Below the pieces are notes generated by a model that made no database searches, had not been told where the DNA came from, and saw nothing but the letters and a program-made list of their open reading frames with translations. 64,000 nt of DNA from [Clostridium] fimetarium. Its GTDB lineage: Bacteria; Bacillota; Clostridia; Lachnospirales; Lachnospiraceae. The stretch spans positions 124,001-188,000 of the forward strand of contig NZ_FOJI01000001.1 in NCBI RefSeq assembly GCF_900111235.1, written 5' to 3'. Positions within the stretch are counted from its first letter, which is position 1, and the number at the start of each line of letters is the position of its first letter. This document shows, piece after piece, positions 54,011-62,290 of the stretch. A program made the translations under genes and the position numbers.

Positions 54011-54249
54011 ATATGTCTATGACTCTAAAATGACTCTATATTCAGGCATCATGAATATGTCATAATAATAAAATTCTTTTTTTCTAGTCTTTATATTCTA
54101 TATTTTCAACATTCATTTTATTTCGTTTTATTTCCAAGAAAGAAAAATAATTTAATAGAAATCATTATTAGGAGTGGCAAAGCTGAGGAGTGAACCCATA
54201 TACGTGATAAAGAGAAGAAGTTGTCTTTTCAGAAAGGAGGCAGACACGT

Positions 54250-54609
54250 ATGGTGACTTCTATAGTTATTGGCGTAAAAGAGATTCAAGAACTTTTGGGT
54301 GTTTCATCTTCTAAAGCATATGGTGTTATTCATGATCTGAATGGTGAACTCTCTATCAAGGGATTTATGATTGTTCCTGGCAGAGTGAGTCGTCAGTATT
54401 TTAATGAAAGATTTTATGGAATAAAAACACAAGGAGGAAGGCAATGCCAGCATCTAAAAATCAAACAGGAGCTTGGAGGGCTCAGTTCTATTATAAGGAT
54501 TGGACAGGGACAAGCAGAAAAAAGTGTAAGAGAGGTTTCAGAACGAAAAAAGAAGCTCAAGATTGGGAGAGCAGTTTTAAACTTCAAAAGGCTGCATGTC
54601 TTGACATGA
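54250..54609 (+). CDS. Excisionase-like helix-turn-helix protein
   Basis: The first 60 residues (VIGVKEIQELLGVSSSKAYGVI ... GFMIVPGRVSRQYFNERFYG) are a winged-helix DNA-binding domain of the excisionase type. The open frame then runs on to 119 residues through the start of the integrase gene in another frame; the last half is probably not functional and the original stop may have been lost. AGAAAGGAGGCAGACACGT is a strong ribosome binding site. It belongs to the second, decayed element. Confidence 0.65.
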   Translation: MVTSIVIGVKEIQELLGVSSSKAYGVIHDLNGELSIKGFMIVPGRVSRQYFNERFYGIKTQGGRQCQHLKIKQELGGLSSIIRIGQGQAEKSVREVSERKKKLKIGRAVLNFKRLHVLT

Positions 54610-55174
54610 CCTTTAAAGATTTTTGGGAAGTATATGAGGCTGATGTAAAACCTAAATTGAAATATAATACGTGGTGCACAAAGGAATATGTCGTAACAAA
54701 GAAAATTCTACCTTATTTCAAAGAGAAGAAGATGAATGATATTTCTGCAAGAGATGTAATTCAATGGCAGAAGGAATTATTACAAATGGAAGGAAGGAAT
54801 GGGAAAATGTATTCAGGAACCTATTTGAAAACTGTGCAGGCAGAATCGTCCTGTATCTTCAATCATGCAGTAAATTTCTATGAGCTTGCATGTAATTCGT
54901 CAAGAAAGGCAGGACCACTTGGATGTGGTCAAGCAGATGAGATGCTTTTCTGGACAAAGGAAGAATACTTGCGGTGCATTCCGACGATTGTAGATAAGCC
55001 ATATTCATATTATGCATTTGAATTGTTGTATTGTTGTGGAATGAGGCTTGGATAGCTTTTAGCATTAACGCCAGCAGATTTAAATTTTGAAACTAAAGTT
55101 CTTTCAATTACAAAACCATACCAGAGAATAAAAGGCGAGGATATTGTTACAAAACCTAAGACAAGAAGCCGAAT
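54444..55174 (+). pseudogene. Tyrosine recombinase (phage-type integrase), broken
   Basis: The first 203 residues (MPASKNQTGAWRAQFYYKDW ... RKKCKRGFRTKKEAQDWESS, then LDMTFKDFWEVYEADVKPK) are a normal N-terminal AP2-like and core-binding part of a Tn916/phage-type integrase. It breaks at TAG 55053-55055, where CGMRLG would be followed by ELLALTPADL; reading continues LLALTPADLNFETKVLSI to a second stop after KPKTRSRM. The catalytic C-terminus is missing. It is probably the integrase of the older element that used the attachment core at 53950. Confidence 0.8.
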
Positions 55175-55360
55175 GTAAAGTGGATCATTAGAAATTATCC
55201 GGATTATAGGTCGTGGCTTGATGTGTCAAAAGAAATGGTAAATCAATTTCTACTTTCATTAACACCTTCAAATTGAGAATGTATGTAAAAGGATTTATAT
55301 CAGTTTTTAAATTTGCAGTCCGTAAGAGATGTATTTTTACCATTCCAATGACCGATTAAA

Positions 55361-55926
55361 AGGTGCGAGAAGTGCCAAGAATTAATTACGTCCTTACCGT
55401 TAAGGAGCAATGTATTCTGGCATAGAGAATAAAATCTGAAGGTCTCAGTTTTCCATACGAAGCATTATTGATATTCCTGACATTTTATCATGCATTATCG
55501 CCACGATCTATATCTTCAATTTTACTCTCAGATATAGATGCGGATAGGAGCGTTATACGGATAAAAGAAGTTCCTAATATATATTTGACATTATCAGATA
55601 TGATGATTTTGAAGGAATACTTGAATTTGAGAGAGAGTTTTCCTAACTGTATAGGCAGAAACTATTAATTTATGCAAAGTCGGAGAGGGAGGGTATATAG
55701 AGATACTCCAATTGGACAACCTTGTATATTAAACTTAGTAAAGAATTTTTCGGGATTTAATCCGCAGACTTTGAGAATTATTTGTTTGACTGCTATATCT
55801 GAGTTATATGGACCACAATTCTTACGGCAAGCTCATGGCATTTCGCAAACACATGCGAGTCGATTTGGAAAGTATGAAGATTATTTATTGGAAGAAACCA
55901 TAAATGATATATTGAGTGAAAAATAA
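55361..55926 (+). pseudogene. Second tyrosine recombinase remnant, C-terminal half
   Basis: One frame reads VPRINYVLTVKEQCIL, stop, RIKSEGLSFPYEALLIFLTFYHALSPRS..., stop at 55666, then an end with NPQTLRIICLTAISELYG and GKYEDYLLEET. This matches the catalytic half of an XerD/phage-type recombinase, including the TLR box, with at least two in-frame stops. It is a different gene from the integrase at 54444. No activity is expected. Confidence 0.65.
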
Positions 55927-56065
55927 TGAAAAATATAAAATGATATGCTATACTTTTATTAGATTAGGAATATTGGAATTAATCTGTAAAATTGGATAAT
56001 AGTAATTAATTCGATTGTTTTATAAACACTGAAAAAAACAATCAGAAGGTGTGAAGGAGTATGTT

Positions 56066-56431
56066 ATGAGGGGAAGAAAAGCATTATCAATAATAGTATT
56101 TGTTACATTATTACTATCAGGTTGTTCAACGTCCAAGTTTAATGGGAATAGAACTGGAAATGAAAGTCAGTTAATTATGGATTATACTATTTTAAATACA
56201 ACAGATTTTCAGATGTTAAAATTAGTAGCAGGGGATATTGTGAATTTTGAAATTAAAAATGATTCTGGAAAATTAAATATTGTTTTTCAAAAAGATGGAG
56301 AAAAACCAGCGTATGAAGGAACTAATGTTCCTACGAGTTCGTTTAAAGTTAATATAAACGAAAGTGGCGAATATAAAGTTTCTGTAACGGGCAAAAATGC
56401 TAAAGGTAGCGTGAGTATCACAAAACAATGA
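56066..56431 (+). CDS. Small lipoprotein of unknown function
   Basis: The 121-residue protein has a signal peptide with a lipobox (ALSIIVFVTLLLSGC), so it should be anchored to the outer face of the membrane. The mature part is a single beta-rich domain (FQMLKLVAGDIVNFEIKNDSG ... EKPAYEGTNVPTSSFKVNI ... SGEYKVSVTGKNAKGSVSI), like small immunoglobulin-type or carrier domains. I do not know its partner. GAAGGAGTATGTT precedes the ATG. A terminator follows. Confidence 0.8.
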   Translation: MRGRKALSIIVFVTLLLSGCSTSKFNGNRTGNESQLIMDYTILNTTDFQMLKLVAGDIVNFEIKNDSGKLNIVFQKDGEKPAYEGTNVPTSSFKVNINESGEYKVSVTGKNAKGSVSITKQ

Positions 56432-56509
56432 GCATTAAATTGCAATGTTTCTAATAGGTATAAGCAATACCTTTGATAGAGACTTATAAAGGAACAACTA
56501 AATAATTAG

Positions 56510-56541
56510 AACAGGCTTGCTAATTGTGGAGTCTGTTTTTT
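56510..56541 (+). terminator. Terminator after the lipoprotein gene
   Basis: AACAGGCT pairs with AGTCTGTT (one G-T pair) around a 12-nt loop, followed by TTTT. Confidence 0.8.
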
Positions 56542-56565
56542 GTTGTCTAAAAGTAGGTGGAATTA

Positions 56566-56791
56566 ATGTGTGAAAATATTAGAACGTCTGGAAAATTAGT
56601 TATGTTCAAAATCAATAAACTTGCTAGAAACGAACATGCACATTTCCATCCTAGTGGAGTGTCAGAACCTTCGAAAGAGGATATTAATTACAGAAAAGCT
56701 GGAAAAGGCAGCTGAATTGATGGGGATTCATTTTTATGACCAATATTTTCATTTAAAATATGTGATAGGAAATAATGAAGTGATTTTTTAA
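56566..56791 (+). pseudogene. radC: RadC/JAB-domain relic
   Basis: A 49-codon frame contains RNEHAHFHPSGVSEPSKEDI, the JAMM metal motif of RadC proteins (usually HNHPSGDPxPSxED). The sequence then shifts frame and continues LEKAAELMGIHFYDQYFHLKYVIG to a TAA at 56789-56791, the usual RadC C-terminus. The N-terminal domain is missing. RadC-like genes are frequent on mobile elements, so this is part of the same scar. Confidence 0.6.
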
Positions 56792-56948
56792 AGATTTAAT
56801 GATAAAATAATAATATTATTATTAAATCACAACAAAATATAGAAATAATAGATAATTAATACAAGCATGTATTGCGATGAGATTAAAAATATATTGAAAT
56901 CATATTATGAATTGCTAAAAAAATGAAGAAGAGATGTGGGAGGATACT

Positions 56949-57659
56949 ATGATACGAATAGCCATAGTCGAGGATGATATTATATATATGAATCAATTAA
57001 CTGAATATATAAATCGATATGAAGAAGAGAATGACGAAAAATTTGATGTAAAAAAATTTTGGGATGGTGATGATATCGTATATGAGTATAAGGCAGTTTA
57101 TGATATCATCTTCATGGATATTCAGATGAAGATAATGGACGGGATGAAGGCGGCTCAAAATATCCGTAAAATGGATGATAATTGTATTTTGATTTTTATT
57201 ACAAATATGGCGCAGTACGCAATACAAGGATATTCTGTTAATGCAATGGACTTTGTTCTTAAACCAATATCCTATTTTGCTTTCTCGGAAGAGCTTGCGA
57301 AAGCAGTAAGAAGGATGAAGGAAAGGGCCGTCGCTCATATAATGATTAAGCAGGAGAGTGGAATGATCCGCCTTGATGTTTTACAGGTTACATATGTAGA
57401 AAGTCACGGACATAAAATACTGATCCATACACCAAATGCTATTTACAAAACGATAGCAACCATGAAAAATATGGAAGCGCAATTGAGCGTATATAAGTTT
57501 TCAAGGTGCAATAATTGCTATTTAGTTAACTTGAGACATGTAGAAAGTGTTCATCAGAATATCGTAACATTAGCGGGAGAAAAATTACAAATAAGCCGTC
57601 CCAAAAAGAAGGCATTTATGAATGCTTTGACGGATTTTGTGGGAGGAGAGATCATATGA
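56949..57659 (+). CDS. LytTR-family response regulator (AgrA/LytR type)
   Basis: The 236-residue protein has a receiver domain (MIRIAIVEDDI, phospho-acceptor Asp in FMDIQMKIMDG, Lys in VLKPISYF) and a C-terminal LytTR DNA-binding domain (VTYVESHGHKILIHT ... FSRCNNCYLVNLRHVESV ... LQISRPKKKAFM). LytTR regulators bind paired direct repeats near promoters. The start follows GGAGG-ATACT. Its stop overlaps the kinase start (ATGA), so the two are one operon. A likely target is the GH3 gene downstream. Confidence 0.93.
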   Translation: MIRIAIVEDDIIYMNQLTEYINRYEEENDEKFDVKKFWDGDDIVYEYKAVYDIIFMDIQMKIMDGMKAAQNIRKMDDNCILIFITNMAQYAIQGYSVNAMDFVLKPISYFAFSEELAKAVRRMKERAVAHIMIKQESGMIRLDVLQVTYVESHGHKILIHTPNAIYKTIATMKNMEAQLSVYKFSRCNNCYLVNLRHVESVHQNIVTLAGEKLQISRPKKKAFMNALTDFVGGEII

Positions 57660-58972
57660 CGACGATACCTGATATTCCTCGCTTATATACAGCAATTAAC
57701 GAATGGATCGCTTGTGTGGTTTATATCATGATTATGAGAAAGCGCATTACGGGGATTAAATTGGGATTATTTCTAGTAGGAGGATTTATCTCCCTTTGTG
57801 CCTTGCAACTATTAAATGGTGAACTGCCCCTGGCTTTATGGATTCCGGGAATGATTGCTGCGATCGTATTGATGTACGTATTTATTTTATCCTGCTGTGA
57901 ACTTTCAATATTGGATGTGGGAGCTTGTTGCGCTAGGGCAATCGTATTGGCAGAATTAGCAGCTTCTTTTGAATGGCAGGCTTATATATTTTTTGCAGAA
58001 CGGGGGAACCAATCACAGTGGATTTCTATTGGATTTATGATAGTCTTTAATGGATTAATTAATCTAATCGTTTATTTTTTGGAAAGACAACATATACCAA
58101 AAGGTAAGAAGCTTGATGTAACTCGGCGTGAATTCTCTAGTTCAGCCTTGATTGCTGTTGCGGCGTTTATTATGAGTAATATCAGTTTCGCATATATGGA
58201 TACACTCTTTAGCGGGCAAATGAGGATAGAAATACTATATATCCGTACATTGGTAGATCTTGCAGGCTTTGCCATTTTGTTTGCTCAGCAGGACAAATGG
58301 CAGGAATTACATATGAAACATGAATTAGAGTCGATCAATCTTATATTGAATCAGCAGTATAAACAGTATCAGCAGTCGCGTGAAAATATTGAACTGATTA
58401 ACCGTAAATATCATGATATGAAGCATCAAATTAGTATCATAAGGGCGGAAAGTGACCCGATGAAAAAAGAAGAGTATCTGGAGGAAATGGAAACCGGAAT
58501 CAAAATGTATGAGGCACAAAACAAGACAGGAAATAGCGTCTTGGATACCATTTTGACAAACAAGAGTATGTATTGTGTACAACACGATATCAATTTTACC
58601 TGCGTGGCGGATGGAACGCTTCTGAATTTTATTTCGGTGATGGATTTATGCACAATCTTTGGTAATGTGTTAGATAATGCTATTGAGAGTGTAGAGAAAT
58701 CACAAGACACCAACTCACGATTAATCCGTGCTGCGGTGTTTGCACAAAATGATTTTTTAATGATCCGAGTAGAAAATTATAACGAAATAGAACTGACCAT
58801 GGATGATGGACTTCCAGTTTCTACAAAAATGGATAAACGATTTCATGGCTATGGGATTAAGAGTATCCTCCTTGCAGTGGAAAAGTATGAGGGAACCATG
58901 ACTATCCACAGTGAAAATCAATGGTTTACATTGAGAATTTTAATACCACTCATCGAAAACAAAGTAAAATAA
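57656..58972 (+). CDS. Sensor histidine kinase, GHKL/AgrC type
   Basis: The 438-residue protein has an N-terminal membrane part of about six helices (residues 1-200), a short coiled coil, the HPK10-type box with the phosphorylated His in KYHDMKHQI, and a GHKL ATPase with an N box (FGNVLDNAIESVEK) and a G box (HGYGIKSIL). It belongs to the same class as AgrC, VirS and others that sense peptides or envelope signals. No pheromone-like peptide gene was found next to it. It is translationally coupled to the LytTR regulator. Confidence 0.93.
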   Translation: MTTIPDIPRLYTAINEWIACVVYIMIMRKRITGIKLGLFLVGGFISLCALQLLNGELPLALWIPGMIAAIVLMYVFILSCCELSILDVGACCARAIVLAELAASFEWQAYIFFAERGNQSQWISIGFMIVFNGLINLIVYFLERQHIPKGKKLDVTRREFSSSALIAVAAFIMSNISFAYMDTLFSGQMRIEILYIRTLVDLAGFAILFAQQDKWQELHMKHELESINLILNQQYKQYQQSRENIELINRKYHDMKHQISIIRAESDPMKKEEYLEEMETGIKMYEAQNKTGNSVLDTILTNKSMYCVQHDINFTCVADGTLLNFISVMDLCTIFGNVLDNAIESVEKSQDTNSRLIRAAVFAQNDFLMIRVENYNEIELTMDDGLPVSTKMDKRFHGYGIKSILLAVEKYEGTMTIHSENQWFTLRILIPLIENKVK

Positions 58973-59125
58973 ACGATTTAATTAAATGAATATCGAAAAT
59001 CCACTTCCGTTTTTTGTGCAATACTTCCAAAAAAAAATCTGATTGTTGCTTTTTTTGTATCAATATAACAGGTTATGATTTGAAATTAGCAATCTATGCT
59101 GAAAATGTGCACAAATGTAATCACG

Positions 59126-59134
59126 TGATATAAT
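59126..59134 (+). promoter_or_regulatory. Extended -10 promoter before the GH3 gene
   Basis: TGATATAAT is an extended -10 box; no good -35 box lies 17 bp upstream, as expected for an activator-dependent promoter. Upstream near 59002-59027, ACTTCC occurs twice, 20 bp apart, a spacing similar to that of LytTR operators, though the bases are not a good match to the known consensus. Confidence 0.45.
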
Positions 59135-59189
59135 GAATACACCTGTGAGCAAAGGGAGAAAAATGTTAGATTGACGGAGGAAGATATTT

Positions 59190-62123
59190 ATGATAAAGAA
59201 GAGAATGAGTAACAAGAAGTTCAAGGTTATATGGATACCAATACTTTCAGTTGTATTAGTATTGGTATTAGTGGCCAACATTGCGGCCAACATATTTAGT
59301 GGATACGTTGACCTCTACTTGGGGCGTGGTGACCTTGTATTAACAAAATCTGAAGGTACAGAAAGTTGGAATAGCGAATACTATACCAGCGACTACACTT
59401 CAAAAGATACACTTGATACAGCAGCAAATAAAATGGTAGAAACTGTTGAGTCTGAAGGCATTGTTTTGATGAAGAACAATGGAGCACTTCCACTTGCTAC
59501 ATCAGCAAACAGCCCCGCAAAGGTAACACTTATGGGTCGTGATGCGGCTGATCCTGTTTATGGTGGCTCAGGTTCAGGTTCAGTAAAATTGAGCACAGTT
59601 GTAGATTTTAAATCAGGATTACAAAATGCAGGTTTTCAAGTTAATGATACCGTATTTTCTATATTGAAGGAATATTCTTCTTATAAAGAAGTTACAAATA
59701 TGCGTGGCGGAAAAGATAAAGTGTTCGATCATCCCAAAGTAAATATTGTAATGGATAAACCTGCTGTCTCTACTTTCAATATTGGAGAAATGCCAATTGA
59801 GAATTACACACCAGATGCGATTGCAAGCTTTAAAACCTATGGCAATGCAGCTATTGTTACATTTGGTCGTGGTGGTGGAGAAGGTGGCGATCTTGCTACA
59901 GACATGACGGGTTGGGATGATCACTACACAGCAGGTCAGCATGAGCTTGAGTTAAATTATGATGAAAAACAAACGTTGGAACTTGCTGAGCAGAAATTTG
60001 ATAAAGTAATTGTTGTTATCAATTCTAGTAGTGTAATGGAACTTGGCGACTTAGCGACTGATGATAAGGTTGATGCAATTCTTTGGGTTGGAGCTCCAGG
60101 ACAGACTGGTTTCAACGCAGTGGGAAATGTTTTGAACGGTAGCGTAACTCCTTCAGGACGTACAGCAGATATCTATCCAGCAGATCTTACAAAGGATCCT
60201 TCCTTTGCAAACTTTGGTAACTATCAATATTCTAATATTAATGCAAAAAATGCATCTGGAGATGGATTTTTTGTTCAATACGAAGAAGGTATTTATGTTG
60301 GTTACAGATATTATGAGACAGCAGCTGCAGAAAACGTCATTAATTATAATAAAGCAGTAGTATATCCTTTTGGTTATGGTCTAAGTTATACAACTTTTAG
60401 CCAGGAGATTGTAAGTCAAAAGTTAGGAAATGTAAATGGTGATATAACCGTTGATGTTAAAGTAACAAATACTGGAAGTACTTATTCAGGTAAAGACGTT
60501 GTTCAAATGTATTACTCTGCACCTTATACCAAAGGTGGAATTGAAAAATCTCAAGTTGTTCTTGGTGATTTTTCAAAAACTAAGTTACTTGCACCAGGAG
60601 AATCACAAACAGTAACACTTACATTAGCAGTAGAAAATATGGCATCTTATGATTATAAGACAGCAAAAGCATATGTACTTGATGCTGGTGATTATAACAT
60701 CAGTATTCAAAGCGATTCTCATAATGTAGAAAAAAGTACACAACCTTTTACATACAAAGTTAATAAGACTATTGTCTATAGTGGTGATAATCATCGTGCA
60801 TCCGATGTAACAGCAGTTACAAATGAATTTGATGATGTATCAGCTATGTTTACAGATACAGCTACCAAAGGAAATGCAACTAATATGTCAAGAGCTGATT
60901 TCGTGGGCACATTCCCAACTGCTCCAACAGATGCAGATAAGGTTGCAAATAACGACATTATTAAGGGATTCCAAGCTTTTGTAGCGGCAGATAATCAAGT
61001 TGCAGGTGCTACGATGCCTACTACAAAGGCTAGTAACGGACTTCAGTTGATTGATCTTCGTGGTGTAAGCTTTGATGATTCGGCCTGGGATCTTTTGTTG
61101 GATCAATTAGATCCTGAAGCATTATCTAAAGTGATAATAAGTGGTGCCTATAAGACAGATCCATTGGATACACTTGGAAAGCCTGCAACAGTGGAATTAG
61201 ATGGACCGGCTGGTCTCAGTTCCTTTATGACAGCAACGAGCGGCACAGCATATCCTTCAGAAGTTGTAATAGCTTCTACGTATAATACAGAGTTAGTAAA
61301 ACAAATGGGAACTATGGTAGGAAATGAATCACTTTTTAATAAAGTAAACGGATGGTATGCTCCTGCTATGAATACACATCGTTCACAGTTTGCAGGACGT
61401 AATTTTGAATATTATTCAGAAGATGGTTTGCTTGCTGGTAAGATAGGAACTGCTTGTGTATCAGGAGCAGCTGACAAAGGTGTTTACGCATTTATTAAAC
61501 ATTTTGCATTGAATGATCAGGAAACGAATCGAGTAAATAATGGTGTTTCTACCTGGGCTAATGAGCAGGCAATTCGTGAAATCTACCTAAAGCCTTTTGA
61601 AGTTTCAGTTGAAACCGCAACGACTACACTCAAATACATTTCAGATGACAAAGGAACTATTTCTCAAAAAGATGTTAAAGGTTGTACAGCAGTTATGAGT
61701 TCCTTCAATCGTGTTGGAGCTACATGGGCTGGTGGAGATACTGCTCTGTTGGAGAACGTACTTCGTGATGAATGGGGATTTGAAGGATTTGTTATTACTG
61801 ACTTTAATCTTTACCCATATATGTATACAAATCAAGGTATTGCAGCAGGTTCCGACTTAATGTTGACAATTTCCCCAATGAAGACCATTGAGGATGCAAC
61901 TAGTGCAACAGCAGTAACTAATTTAAGAAAAGCTGCTCACAGAATTCTGTATACCCAAGTAAATAGTAATGCAATGAATGGTATTGTTCCTGGAACAATT
62001 ATTAGTTACACAACACCACCTTGGAGAAAGGCTCAAATCGGAGTAAATATTGCAATGGCAGTTCTACTCTTGGCTGGATATTCATGGGTTATTATTAGAG
62101 TTCGTAAAAATAAAAACGTATAA
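59190..62123 (+). CDS. Membrane-bound GH3 beta-glucosidase with permuted domain order
   Basis: The 977-residue protein begins and ends with membrane helices (IWIPILSVVLVLVLVANIAANI and ITIAMAVLLLAGY-like). Between them the GH3 domains are in reverse order: the alpha/beta sandwich (SEGIVLMKNNGALPLA) and fibronectin-type part (PFGYGLSYTTF) come first, and the TIM-barrel part (LDGPAGLSSF ... AGRNFEYYSEDGLLAG ... FIKHFALNDQE) last. The nucleophile is Asp871 in VITDFN. Circularly permuted GH3 enzymes are known in Ruminococcus. It should release glucose from cello- or other beta-glucosides at the membrane. Ribosome binding site GGAGGAAGATATTT. Confidence 0.92.
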   Translation: MIKKRMSNKKFKVIWIPILSVVLVLVLVANIAANIFSGYVDLYLGRGDLVLTKSEGTESWNSEYYTSDYTSKDTLDTAANKMVETVESEGIVLMKNNGALPLATSANSPAKVTLMGRDAADPVYGGSGSGSVKLSTVVDFKSGLQNAGFQVNDTVFSILKEYSSYKEVTNMRGGKDKVFDHPKVNIVMDKPAVSTFNIGEMPIENYTPDAIASFKTYGNAAIVTFGRGGGEGGDLATDMTGWDDHYTAGQHELELNYDEKQTLELAEQKFDKVIVVINSSSVMELGDLATDDKVDAILWVGAPGQTGFNAVGNVLNGSVTPSGRTADIYPADLTKDPSFANFGNYQYSNINAKNASGDGFFVQYEEGIYVGYRYYETAAAENVINYNKAVVYPFGYGLSYTTFSQEIVSQKLGNVNGDITVDVKVTNTGSTYSGKDVVQMYYSAPYTKGGIEKSQVVLGDFSKTKLLAPGESQTVTLTLAVENMASYDYKTAKAYVLDAGDYNISIQSDSHNVEKSTQPFTYKVNKTIVYSGDNHRASDVTAVTNEFDDVSAMFTDTATKGNATNMSRADFVGTFPTAPTDADKVANNDIIKGFQAFVAADNQVAGATMPTTKASNGLQLIDLRGVSFDDSAWDLLLDQLDPEALSKVIISGAYKTDPLDTLGKPATVELDGPAGLSSFMTATSGTAYPSEVVIASTYNTELVKQMGTMVGNESLFNKVNGWYAPAMNTHRSQFAGRNFEYYSEDGLLAGKIGTACVSGAADKGVYAFIKHFALNDQETNRVNNGVSTWANEQAIREIYLKPFEVSVETATTTLKYISDDKGTISQKDVKGCTAVMSSFNRVGATWAGGDTALLENVLRDEWGFEGFVITDFNLYPYMYTNQGIAAGSDLMLTISPMKTIEDATSATAVTNLRKAAHRILYTQVNSNAMNGIVPGTIISYTTPPWRKAQIGVNIAMAVLLLAGYSWVIIRVRKNKNV

Positions 62124-62205
62124 ATAAATTAGCACTGAATAAAATAAACAAGTTATTTCAAGTAAAATATAGCGAAGAATTATCTATACATGTTTCAGTT
62201 AGATG

Positions 62206-62246
62206 CACACAATTTACATCCTTGAATTAGGATGTAAATTGGTGCC
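62206..62246 (+). promoter_or_regulatory. Stable hairpin between the two GH3 genes
   Basis: CAATTTACATCC pairs perfectly with GGATGTAAATTG around an 8-nt loop, extended by GCAC/GTGC past one bulged A. No T-run follows, so it is not a standard terminator; it may set mRNA stability or partial termination between the genes. Confidence 0.5.
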
Positions 62247-62290
62247 TCTATAAATAACAATACAAAAGTACTAAAAAAAAGGGACCCAAT

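Noticed and set aside
59002-59027. LytTR operator before the GH3 gene
   Set aside because: Two ACTTCC copies have a suitable spacing, but the bases do not match the known LytTR consensus well, so it was kept as a remark only and not annotated as an operator.
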